From Boothiomyces macroporosus (Eukaryota; Chytridiomycota; Chytridiomycetes; Rhizophydiales; Terramycetaceae): a stretch of DNA of 64,000 bases. The notes under the pieces were generated by a model. It did no database searches and was not told the origin of the DNA. It was given only the letters and a program-made list of their open reading frames with translations. The translations under genes were made by a program, and so were the position numbers. Shown here in pieces: positions 1-10,448 of this stretch (positions are counted from its first letter, which is position 1; each line of letters opens with the position of its first letter). The stretch is taken from positions 1 to 64,000 of the forward strand of contig JADGKB010000026.1 in assembly GCA_027604185.1 (NCBI GenBank). The letters run 5' to 3'.

Positions 1-677
1 TCAGTGGTTTGTGCTTGATAAGGTTGAGCGGTTGTTGCAACAATTGGAGAGTCAGTGGTTTGGACATAGGCACTCATGGTGGCATATTGACGGTTGCACT
101 TTGATTTAACAACTGGGAGGGAAGTTACTTGTGGTAATACATTATTGCTAGGAGCATTGTAATTTCCAGAGCTGGTTGGCAAATTTTGGGATGAACCATA
201 TGAATTTGCTACTGGCAGATTAGTGTTTGGATTGTATTGGTTGGAGGCAACTGGTAAATTCTGAGAAGATGGAATGTATTGATTTGAAGCAACTGGCATG
301 TTTTGAGCTTGAGGAAGGTTTTGAGTTTGTGGAGCAGATTTTGGAGGATAATTTGGGTTTGGGTTGACTGGTGCAGGTTGATGGTTTTGAGGAACTACTT
401 TAGGAAGCTGTTGAGTGCTTGGCGGAGTAGTTGATGGAATGCTGGTTGGGGCAGAATTTGGTACAGTTGCTGGTTGAGTTGGTTTTGGAGCGACAGTAGT
501 TACTGGCAAGTTGGTAGTATACTGGATTGGTGCTGCAGTTGTTGTTGCTACTACAGGCAAGTCTGTTGTGGTAGTTGGAGCAGGAGCAGCTTGGGAAGTA
601 GTTTGTGATCCAACTTCATAGCCAAATTGGATGGCAGACACGGAAAGAGCTAATACAATTGAAAATGGCTTAATCAT
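1..677 (-). CDS. Secreted Pro/Gln/Thr-rich repeat protein, 3' part missing
   Basis: An open frame runs from an ATG at 675-677 to the left edge (225 codons) without a stop, so the C-terminus lies outside the window. The first residues (MIKPFSIVLALSVSAIQFG) are a clear signal peptide. The rest is low-complexity: Thr/Pro/Ala-rich stretches, then a degenerate repeat around NLPVASNQY (positions about 160-400 of the DNA), then a single cysteine-containing segment near 90-100. It has no stop because the frame is cut by the window edge. Such proteins are usually extracellular or cell-wall, mucin-like and O-glycosylated. No enzymatic motif is visible. The function is unknown; a surface or wall role is inference. 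It is divergent from CFAP44, with 362 bp between the two start codons. Confidence 0.75.
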   Translation of the reverse strand, partial: MIKPFSIVLALSVSAIQFGYEVGSQTTSQAAPAPTTTTDLPVVATTTAAPIQYTTNLPVTTVAPKPTQPATVPNSAPTSIPSTTPPSTQQLPKVVPQNHQPAPVNPNPNYPPKSAPQTQNLPQAQNMPVASNQYIPSSQNLPVASNQYNPNTNLPVANSYGSSQNLPTSSGNYNAPSNNVLPQVTSLPVVKSKCNRQYATMSAYVQTTDSPIVATTAQPYQAQTT

Positions 678-1039
678 TATTTCTATCTAAATTTGTTACC
701 CCGTCATCAAACAGGTACTTTTTTATAACCGTGATGGATGAGGCGTTTGACAGTTGCCTCGTTTGAGCCAACGGGGCAACACAAGCACAAGACAAAACTA
801 GCCAGAAAAGCAACTGCCAGGCGATTAAAATATGGACTACTACTTTTCTCTTGATGCAAATGCAGTAGTTACTTTTGAATTCAGATTCCAGGCATCCATA
901 GTATAAATATACCAAATGAAACATTCTGAAACATTTTAATTACAGTGAGGCGATATCAAACGTGTGATCCGCTTTCTCGTCCCTCGAAACAAACCCACTG
1001 AGTAGCGTGAGTAATGCATATTCTTTTCGCGTCAAAAAA
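678..1039. other. Divergent intergenic region
   Basis: These 362 bp separate the start of the secreted protein (minus strand) from the start of CFAP44 (plus strand) and should hold both promoters. I see no convincing coding frame, RNA gene or repeat. The short minus-strand frame at 670-924 does not look like a real protein. Confidence 0.5.
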
Positions 1040-4000
1040 ATGAATGAAGATGAGGAAGAACAGAGCAATTCAATGTCTCAAAAAATAGATGAATCAAGCA
1101 ATGGCGATAACGCAGAAGATACTTTGAAAATGTACGATAATAAAATCGAAGGGAAAGAGTTTCAGTCAGAGAACGCGAAGGCTCTATTAAAACAAGAAGA
1201 AAAGGTGGACTTGAAAAGAATTGATCCTAACACTTTTAGATTAATGTATTTTCAAACTAACTTAGACATTCCTTTGGGTTTCAGTCCCATAAGCGCTCAA
1301 ATATCCATTTTGTGGAAAACAACATTGTTCTGTCATCAATAGGAAACGTTTTAATTTTCTTGAACTTGGAGACTTCTGCCCACTACTATACACAAGGTAT
1401 TGGCAATGGGTCGATTGGGGCAATTTGCGTTCATCCATCAAAAAGGTTTATAGCAGTAGCGGAAAACGCAGAGTCAGACCCAAGTATCTATATTTATACT
1501 TACCCATCCATGACTCTCTTTCGTGTTCTAAAAGGTGGTGCAGAACGAGGGTACTCTGATATTTCCTTCAACAGCCAAGGTACCAAACTGGCTAGTGTTG
1601 CTTCTGACCCAGACTTCATGCTTACTATCTGGAACTGGAAAGAGGAAGCGATTCTACTAAGAAGCAAAGCATTCTCTCAGGTACTCTTTAATTCATAAAT
1701 AGGATGTATTCCGTGTCAGTTTTTCTCAAGAAAATGATGGTATTCTGACCACTTCGGGAATGGGGCATATCAAATTTTGGAGAATGTCTTCGACATTTAC
1801 TGGCTTGAAACTGCAAGGATATTTAGGAAAGTTTGGCGCTTCAGAATTATCTGACATTGCTTCTTTTATGCAGCTTCCTGACGGAAAGGTATTGTCTAGT
1901 ACGGAAACCGGGAATCTCTTGCTATGGGACGGTGGAATGATCAAGTGCGAAATCGGTGTAAAAGGCAAAAAACCTTGTCACCAAGGCCCTATTGAAATTA
2001 TACTTTTAGGAGAAGGAGAAGTGATTACCGGTGGGGAAGATGGTTTTGTTCGGGTATGGGACTTGGAAACCATAGATAACGCCGATGTCATATCCGCTTC
2101 AGGTGAAGGGGGCAGTTCAGTTTCCATCCCTAGAGTTTTTGAATTGGAACCAATAGACGAAATACTGATTGCAAAAGATGTGAAAGTACTGATTACTAAT
2201 TTAGATTAAATCTATCACCCGATTCCCAAGCACAACCCACGATTACTTGGTTCAGGATCAGCAAGGACATTTAATGAAGTTGGATCTCCATAAGCGAACC
2301 AGTGAGAAAATTCTATCATTCCATTCAGGAGCAGTAGCTGGGGTTGCTACCAGTCCTTTAAAACATCAAATGTCATCTTTGGGAAAAGATGGAAAATTGC
2401 ATGTGTATGACTATGTAGCAAGGAGTATGGTGAATAAGATCCACTATCCACAAGGTGGTAGCTATATCTCGTATGTACCTGCGGTAATTTTGTTTCTAAA
2501 TTAGAACTTGGACGCAATGGGATCAACTGTGGCACTGGGGTTTACAGATGGAGTAATCAGGATAGTTTCTACCGTCTCTACAGGTTTCATTCTTCAATAT
2601 GTCCTCAAACCACATAAAAAAGCAATCAACCAAATATATTTCACAAGCGACGGGAAATACATGATTAGTGCTTCAGAGGATTGCTCGATATTCATATTTA
2701 ATCTTGATTACAAAAGGGACAGTGACGGGAAAATATCCCTTCCTTTTACCAAAAACTCAGTGTCCATATCACCTATTGGCTTTTTAACCTTTGATCATGC
2801 TGTTAAATCTATCTCACAGATAAACTCTCAAGATCAAATTGCAGGTGCTGGAAAGAAAGGTACTGCGATACAAGGAAGAAGACTAATGTTTAACTTGTCG
2901 AACGGGGAAATATTTAGTTGCTTTATTCCAAGTGACTTTTCGTTTGATTCAACCACATCGTACGAAATCAGTCATTCTGTACTAAGGGTGGAGAACTGGA
3001 AATATAAAATACCAGAAAAGGTAGTCAAAGAAGTAGAGGAAGAAAAAAAGGTTGAAGAAACCCAAGAACATGCTTTGGAGAACAAAACAAGTTCCAAATC
3101 CAACCTTTTGTCTAAAAACAATTTGACTTTGTCTGTAGAATCATTGAAAAAGCAGAAGGGATTGCTTTTGAATGGTTCAGCGTTATATTACACAGCATTT
3201 TACGGTCTTGAGGAGGGCTTCTTTTTGTGTTCGGTAATGAATGAAGAAAAAGAGTCGGAAGTGAGAATAAGTCACTATATCAATCCTAGTTGGAGTAAAT
3301 TGATAGCAACAATCCCTGGTAAAGTAATCAACATGCACCCAGACAGCACAAATCAATTTTTATTCTTGGGCACTGCAAATGGTGTTAGCGTGGTGATACG
3401 ATTCGGGTTTGCAAAATATGACCTCAATGCAAGCCATTTGTTGGATTTGCACGAAACATACGCTGACTATTCCAAGAATATGGAAAATTTGATTCAGCAG
3501 ACTCTGATAGCCCTCAAACCAGATATGCCAGAACTGAACATCAAAAACCCTCCTTGGGGTATAGTCATCAACGGGCAAGTATGGATTGGACACTTGCATG
3601 ATATAGTAGCTGGGTCGGTAAGCGCGATAGCAATGTCCTATGACCAGTCCTTCTTAATAAGCTCTGGCGCGGATGGCGGAATATTCTTGTGGAGAAACAC
3701 TACAGTAGAAATCGAAAAAGAATCAGAACTTGAAAATTTTGAAGAACACCTCAATCAATTTGGCCAGCCAGAAGATATTTCAGATCCAAATAGCTATTCA
3801 ATTCAAGAAGCCAAATTAAAATCAGAAAAAGATAAGGAGTTAGAGCAAGCCGAGTTCAGGAAGCAGATTATCAGAAATCAAATTCACGAATTAAGAGTTG
3901 AATTCAACTCCATCATTGCTGAGAATGAAAATGCTCCGGCTGGCAAAAAGTTGGATAGGTCAGAAATATGTGTTGACCTATTTTTGAGACAAGACATTGA

Positions 4001-6774
4001 AAAAATGGCCAAAGAAAAGGAAGAAACGCTCCATAAAGAAATGGCATGGATTTCAGAGAAAGAATCAATCGGCCCCAAAAAGCTCTATAGAAAGTTCTTG
4101 GAGCCTTTGCAAACAGAAAGAATAGAGATCAAGGCGTTCCAAACTCTGGCATCTGTGGCTACATTTAGGACGCTAAAGCTTGGTCAGCAATTGGAAAACA
4201 TACTTCAACCTGTAGTTACCCACAATGAAAAAGCAACAGGCAAAGCGGAAGCAGTTGCTGAAAATGTAGAGAAGGCTCAAGCAGTCACTGAAAGCAAGCA
4301 GGACCAGACAGGTGCAAATTCCAAGCTGAACAACAAGGTAATAGGATCATCTAATTCAGAAAATTAAGAAACTAGAGGCACGCAAACAACTTCGTGCAGA
4401 AAGAACTGCAATTTGGAAGCAGTTAATGGACTCTAAGCCGGATGACAAATACCAAGATCCTAAAGATGTTGCCGCTATAAGACATGCAATTAATAATATG
4501 GGAGATTACAAGTTGAAGACTGCTGCAAATTATATTGTTCCTGGAAGTGAAAGAGTGGATGCCGACAAAAAGAAAAGGCAAATTATGTTATTGAATGAAA
4601 GTGTGAAAAACTTGAAAGAAGTAATTAGTTTTAAATTTAGCAATTCAACGAAAAGGTACTAAATCTAAGAACAAAGAAGGTACAATTGGCAGAGTTGATT
4701 ATAAACAGCAACGAGAAACTGAACGGATTAAACCAAAAATTGATTGCTTTGGGAGAAAGCGCTACCTATGTTGAATATAAACCAGAAATAGAAGAAAGTT
4801 GCTTTCCAGAGAATAGGAATATAATCACTGACGCAGATATTGCACAGTTGCAAAAAGAGGAGTTGGAAAACGCATCTTCCAAAAAGTCGAAAGGCGATGA
4901 TCCTATGGGTTTCGGCAACGTTTCAAAAGAGAAACCAATGCAAAAGCCAGCGAACGTGAAGCCAGAACCAGTTACAGTAGCTGAGTCTCCAACCTCATCA
5001 GATTCAAAAACTTTATTGGATTCTACAAAAAAAGCTGCTGCTACAGAGCAAGAAATGTCAGAGACCAAGATTAAGATTATCCAATTACAATACGAGAAAA
5101 CGAATCTCATCAATGCAAGATGATATTAATTCTAGGAAATCGACGTGGGGATACAGAGATTCGATAAAATGATTGCCTTGCTAGCAAAAGAAAGATTGAT
5201 GCTGGCAGCAGGTACTTTTATTTTAATGTCAGATTTGAAATTCGCAGACATCAAGATTCAACTATTATTTAGAGAATGGGTGTTGCTGAAGGAATTTGAA
5301 CAAACAGACAATGCTTTGGCCGACAAACTGAACGCCAAGAAAGCGGAAAAGCACGAAATAGACACAAAGGTTCTCTTTGTTTAACTCAGCTTGCAGAATA
5401 TCGAGAAAAGCTTAATCTCAAAAAGGCGGAGATTGAGGCCGTTATTCAAAAGGAAAGAGAAATCCATGAAGAATACAAAAAAATTATCGGGGAGAATAAC
5501 AAGAATGAAGAGTTTTTGACCAAAGTGTTCAAGAGAAAAATCAAACGTGCAAAGGTACAGACGTATTAATTCAGAAAAAAGCAAAGGAAGGAAACGAGGA
5601 TGATGAAGATATGGAGGAAGAAGATGAAGACAGTGAATCCGACGCATCATCATACAATAGTGAAGACACTCAAGATATAGAGTTTGAAGAAGTTTGTCCT
5701 CCTGAATGTGATCAACATATTTGGTCAAAAGTATTGGAAATCCGAGAAAGGCGTTTAGACCAAGAGGAAATCCTTTCTGAAGTTCAAAAATCAGTAGAGG
5801 TTCGATATAATTAACCCAGATGTTGAAAAAAGAAAATGATTCGCTCCTAAAGAAGGAAAAAATCATTGATGTGGGATTAAAAAATGCAGAAACTGAAATC
5901 CAAGAGTTCCAGACTCAAAAGCAGAGAAAATTAAATGAACTGGACGTCGTTGTACCTCTTAGATTTAGTCAAATTCAATATCTTGAAAACGAGAATTTCC
6001 CCAAAGATATGAGTTCTTGCTTGGTGTTCTACAATGAAGGACTGATACAATTGAAAAGAAGAATCAGGGAACTACACCAGGAAAAGGCCGATATCAAAAA
6101 GCAGCATAGAGAATTACGAAAGCATCATGTTAGCTTCAACAAGAGCAGAAAAGAGAAGCAGCAAAAAGTTGCAGAACTTTCAGAACGCGCAAAGGATGTC
6201 CAAATGCTGAAATTTGGCCAAATTGTAGATTTAGAGAAGCTGGAACGGCTCAGCGTGAATAAAACTGCAGACGAACTCAAAGAAAAACTCCAAAAAGAAG
6301 ATTTAAAAAGATTGAAAGAAGTTGCTGAAGTAGAGGTAAAGACTTTTAACATAGCATAAAATTAGAGATGAAAAGGAAAGATTGATCAGCGTGATTAGAG
6401 AAAATACAGTCAAGCTGGAGAGTCTGGTTGATCTCCAAAAGCAGAAAGCAGATTTAGAAAAGGCTCTAAATGTTAGTCAGACCGTGGTCACTACTGATTT
6501 ATCTGGACAGCAAAAGAAGGATATCGAAGAAAGGGAACGACTAATTAGACTTGTCCAAACGCAGGCACAGCAAATTGAAGCAGTTAAAGAAGAGATTGAA
6601 AGTCTCATTAGAAAACCGATTTCTCGACAGTATGCAAAGCAGCCTGTTCATACCCATGTTCCAATTACAAGGCCAGAGGCGCTGCCAGACATCAATGAGA
6701 TGAACGAAGAATCGGTTGGGTTCCCTGAAACAGAAAATACTGATAATCAAACCAATAATGGAATGGTAGTTTAA
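1040..6774 (+). CDS. CFAP44: Cilia- and flagella-associated protein 44 (WD-repeat, tether complex)
   Basis: Known family role: with CFAP43 it forms the tether/tether-head complex of axonemal inner dynein arms. I reconstruct 13 exons split by 12 introns of 19-22 nt, at 1246-1265, 1681-1702, 2186-2204, 2484-2504, 4338-4359, 4621-4640, 5115-5135 (GC-AG), 5212-5232 (frame-neutral), 5370-5389, 5555-5574, 5800-5819 and 6336-6354. This gives about 1829 aa, close to human CFAP44 (about 1850). The N-terminal 950 residues are WD40 repeats (for example HSGAVAGVATSP, VINGQVWIGHLHD, SADGGIFLWR-like). The rest is coiled coil with the family block VCPPECDQ followed by REKRLDQE-like residues. ATG 1040 is preferred because the upstream GTG frame is not a normal start. 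It implies a motile flagellum. Confidence 0.93.
5115..5135 (+). other. GC-AG intron, 21 nt, in CFAP44
   Basis: The frame in CFAP44 hits a TGA here. No GT lies in a usable position, but removing 21 nt that begin GCAAG and end TCTAG joins TNLIN to EIDVGIQRFDKM in frame. The family shows continuous coiled coil at this point. It is the only clear GC donor among about 90 introns in the window. Confidence 0.75.
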
Positions 6775-6796
6775 AAATTTACGTATTTTATTAAAT

Positions 6797-7870
6797 CTAC
6801 ACAATTTCATCAGTTTTGGACTTTTTTAGCTGCTGTTGCTGAGCATTCTCTGAACTTCTTTTTGAATAGCTATTTCGGGCGGATAGCTTGTACTGTTGTA
6901 ATTTAGGAGGGGCAATTACTTTTGATGCTGGGGTGAACTCTAAACTGTTTGGCTGTTTGCGTTCGTCTCGGTTATTTCCAGCAGCAGAGTTTCCATTATT
7001 ATTTGCACCAGTATTTTGAATGTCGTCTGTTATATTATTCCCATTATTTGACTCCAGAAACGATGCATTGATACACTCAAGATCTGCATTCATGTATAAA
7101 TCATCATCTAAATTAGAATAATTAACCAGAGTCCATGAATTCATCCTTCTCTATAATTTGCGGTGGTTGGGCTGCTGGTGGGACATCTGCTGGAGGAGGC
7201 ACAGGTGCTACCTTGGCAGCTGTTGGCACGGAAGGTGGAGGAATAGTTTTTGGTGCAGATACATTGGAGCGGAACTCCTTTTGCCGATACAAAGAGTTAG
7301 GATCCAAAGCTCTAGCCTAAATATTACACTCAATCAACCTGGGGAGCACTAATTCGACTGATTTTTTTCAAATAGTCCTTATTATATAAACAATTCCCTA
7401 AGCTATTTCCGAAATGCTTGAAAGCTCTCTTTAATGCATCTGTAACTGACTCTTTTTTCGCCTTTTCAATTGCACCAGCTTTTGACCGACAGTTCTCAAT
7501 ACTGCCATAGCCAACATCCTACAATGAATGCGCAACTACTTCATGATAACTTCCATCCTTGAGCGTAACCCGAACAATGGTTGATATACCAACATTGTAC
7601 TTTCCCTGATCGCAATCCACAAAATCAACCGTTTGATTAACGATAGAGCTTGACCATCCGTTGAACCCAAACTGCTCGTTTGCAAGATTTACCAGCTTCC
7701 ACCCTTCCAAATAATGCAGTTTTGCATTGTTCGGACCTTTTCGTTCAGAAACGTACTCAGCTGAAATTAAGCGAACACTTACGACCAAGCTGAAGTTCAA
7801 GCGAGTTTGTTAAAATGCGAATCTCTTCTTGCGTGTACTGGACATGTCCAAAAGTTACGTCTTGTTTCAT
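6797..7870 (-). CDS. RAD52: DNA repair protein RAD52
   Basis: RAD52 anneals single-stranded DNA and loads Rad51 in homologous recombination. Five exons (7870-7783, 7760-7540, 7518-7339, 7316-7127, 7107-6797) are joined by introns of 22, 21, 22 and 19 nt and give 329 aa. The N-terminal about 165 residues carry the conserved annealing fold: [45 protein letters not shown] (in pieces), DGSYHEDVGYGS, and [11 protein letters not shown]. The C-terminal half is Asn/Gln-rich and poorly conserved, as is usual, ending in a Lys-rich patch (KKSKTDE) that may serve as a nuclear signal. Start: ATG 7870 lies directly before the conserved FGHVQYT block. It lies 22 bp from the convergent end of CFAP44. It is shorter than the yeast or human protein (about 420-470 aa), mainly in the tail. 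Confidence 0.93.
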
Positions 7871-7937
7871 TGGATGTCTGAAAGAAAAACAAAAAACTGC
7901 GACTCATATGACAAGAAAATTCAACCGATTTTTACAA

Positions 7938-9232
7938 TTATTTTGAGACTACAAATGCTTTCGGAAAGATTCCTTTTCTTCCGGCAATTTCTCCTTCGTA
8001 CCAATTCTCATCCACTAAATCAAATTCAGTTTACCTGAAGATATAATTGCAACTTCTTCTCCTACGCGTATTGTCAAGTCACCTTCTTCCATTCCATTGA
8101 ACTCTTTTACCACTTTTACAAATTGTCTCCTTGGTAGCGGAGGAGGTGGGGTTTCCGAATAGGTAGGAGGTGGTCCATGACTGGGATTGGAGGCCAACAA
8201 ATTTGTTTGATTTAAAGGTGGAGGCATGCCTGGTGGGACTTTTGGCTTTGTAAACACTCGTGGAGGAGGTGCTGGTAGCCCTTCCAGGATAGACCTTCCT
8301 TCTGGCTTTGGTTGAACTGGTTGTTTTGGCTGTTTCGGCGGAGTATCATTTTGTAACGATTTTCCAGATATCGGGATTTGGTTTCCTCCAACATCTGCTT
8401 TTACTTGCATACCTCCAATCAATTCTTTGGTGGCACCAGTGCTATGCATTGTTTTTGCAGCTTGCGCAGCTGATTTTGGATCAACAGCAAACGAAACATT
8501 TCCATCAGCCCCTATTTTAGGTTTTATTCCTTTCGCCAACTGGAACGCAGCACCACTTGTTACTGCTTTTTGGGCAACTGAAGCAGCAACCGCAGAATCG
8601 ACTGATACTTCCACAGGAACATCTCCAACTTTAGTTTGAACTGGGATAGATTGGCTTTGCTTGATATTCTTTACAGGTAATTGTGGAGCCAGACTCTGTC
8701 TATTTTGTGGTATAGTATTTGGCTGTATTTTTTCTCTTGATGGAAGTGGAATCGTTGGTTTATTTTCGTTGACTGCAGCATCTCTAGTAGGAAGAGATGG
8801 CTTCATTGGCTCTCTTGCGGGGTTGAATGGTGTAGCTTTTTGTGTATCATTTTCCACTTTTCTAATAGGCATTTCTGGTTTCCTTTGCTGTACTTGTGGA
8901 ATTACTTCTGATTGATCTGCAGTAGGTTTTACATTTCGCGCAAGTTGGATATTTGGCTTACTCTCTTGAATCTCTGGAGCTTTCAACGTGTTATCTGTTC
9001 CTTTTAATGCAGAGGGCGGCGCTGACGGCATCCGAGGCTTTGGCACTGGTTCAGAAGGAGGATTATTCTTACTAGAAATATTTGGGGGTGGTAATAGCTT
9101 TCTCAACTTGGTAACGACATCTTTTTGAATCCATTCTCGCTTTTCCAACTCTAATATTATCCGAATAATACCTTGAATAGAATAATCGATCCGATTTAAG
9201 CAGTAGTTGAATAATTCTTCATCTTTGGACAT
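7938..9232 (-). CDS. Pro-rich protein with C-terminal SH3 domain (Lsb1/Pin3-like arrangement)
   Basis: Two exons (9232-8035 and 8014-7938; 20-nt intron) encode 424 aa. Residues 1-50 form a helical segment (EELFNYCLNRIDYSIQGIIRIILELE) like that of yeast Lsb1/Pin3-type actin-patch adaptors. The middle is rich in Pro, Lys and Ser with short PPxP and PPPPLPRR motifs. Residues about 365-424 are an SH3 domain: VKVVKEFNGMEEGDLTIRVGE, then VDENWYEGEIAGRKGIFPKAFV after the intron. The WY, G and FP residues of the ligand groove are all present. The domain order suggests a role in actin/endocytosis adaptor complexes; that is inference. It shares its 5' flank (23 bp between starts) with DCTN5. Confidence 0.8.
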
Positions 9233-9255
9233 TTCGCGAATTTCTTATTTTTTTC

Positions 9256-9829
9256 ATGGAGCAACCAAAAATACATTACTCGAAAGGAGGATTCTTTTTC
9301 ACAGGAGCGGGGAACAAAATTGCAAAAGACGCTCTTATATATGGAGGGGATAATATAGGGTTGAAGGATCACTGCATTGTTGACAGACAAGCGATTTTAA
9401 GAGGGGATTTGAGAAGATCTGCTGCGGGGCCAGCTGTTGCAATTCAAATGGGATCATATTGCTACACTGGAAAGAATGTGGTGATTAAACCGCCTTTCAA
9501 AGTGTACAAACAAACTTTTAGTCACTTCCCGTGCAAAGTTGGGGATTATGTATTTATTGATGATAACACCCTGGTGGAGGCAGCTGCGATTGGTTCTTTT
9601 GTTCATATAGGCAAAAATTGTGTAATAGTAAGCAGAATTAACCCAGGGGGGATCTGTTGTTATTAAAGACTGTTGTAAAATACTCGACGGGACAATTATA
9701 CCACCAGGCACGGTCATTCCACCGTTTACGATATACGGAGAGTCGCAGGAGGATTGGACGGAAGGTGCAGCAGAGTTGATGGAGTACAAAATGAAGGAAT
9801 TTTATCATGAAAAGTTTGTAGAAATATAG
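9256..9829 (+). CDS. DCTN5: Dynactin subunit 5 (p25)
   Basis: p25 is a left-handed beta-helix subunit of the dynactin pointed-end complex that helps select cargo for dynein. Two exons (9256-9627, 9647-9829) joined by a 19-nt intron give 184 aa, against 182 in human. The protein shows hexapeptide-type repeats with family motifs: FFTGAGNKIAKDALI near the N-terminus, IVDRQAILRGDLRR, KPPFKVYK and, after the intron, GGSVVIKDCCKILDGT and PPGTVIPPFTIY. A 25-nt intron starting six bases earlier would also splice but would drop two conserved residues. It ends 6 bp before the stop of the convergent gene at 9836. Confidence 0.92.
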
Positions 9830-9835
9830 TGAATA

Positions 9836-10262
9836 TTATTTATTTGGAGTATATCCATAGCTAGAAGTAGACCACTTGCCTCTCCCATTTGTCGCAGGAG
9901 CTTGTATTTGGAAACTTGACCCAAATCTTGTTAATTTTCAGTTACCTGTCTTGCTCCTTTTGAAAAGAAGAGTTTCCTTGTGAGCGAGGATCTGGATTAT
10001 CAGAGAAGCATTCTCTATGATAGAACAGCCTCATTTTTCTTCCATCTCGGACAGCTATATCTGCATTCAGAGGAATCAATTTTCTGCATTCGCGACAAGA
10101 AAAGCCATTTCGGCAGCTCTTTCCATAGCTTACTGTCCAATACTCTGATTTCAAATTCGGGGTAGACTTTGAAGTAAGTTTAGGAGATGAGGGATTTTTT
10201 ACAGCCGATTTCGTTGTTTTAGGTCTCGCGGTATTGTTCCTCGCTTCTGCTTTTAGTTGCAT
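9836..10262 (-). CDS. Small zinc-finger protein of unknown function
   Basis: Two exons (10262-9946, 9926-9836; 19-nt intron) encode 135 aa. The start is the ATG at 10262; a longer frame begins only with TTG. The first 45 residues are basic and disordered (Lys/Pro/Ser). Residues about 50-95 contain YWTVSYGKSCRNGFSCREC followed by DGRKMRLFYHRECF, i.e. a Cys-x2-Cys and His-x3-Cys pair like a small PARP/LIM-type zinc knuckle. The tail is Gly/Ser/Thr-rich and ends SSYGYTPNK. I do not recognise the family. Nucleic-acid binding is plausible but is inference. It is divergent from DHCR7. Confidence 0.7.
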
Positions 10263-10448
10263 TGGCAAAACAATGATCAACAGACAACACTTTTTGTCAA
10301 GACCAAGATCCAAGTTTCAAAGATTGGAAATCAATCTCGTCGGAAGCATTGTGGAAGAGCGGATCCATTGCCAAACAACTTCTATCACAAACCATGTGAT
10401 TAAATTGCCTTTAAATTCAGGTGGCTTATGAACCACAACTTTCCCAAA

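Noticed and set aside
5381..5866. Long antisense frame of 161 codons opposite CFAP44
   Set aside because: A shadow of the coding strand; Phe/Leu-rich translation without motifs.
9622..9646. Alternative 25-nt intron in DCTN5
   Set aside because: It would remove two residues (VI) that the p25 family keeps; the 19-nt version fits both length norm and protein.
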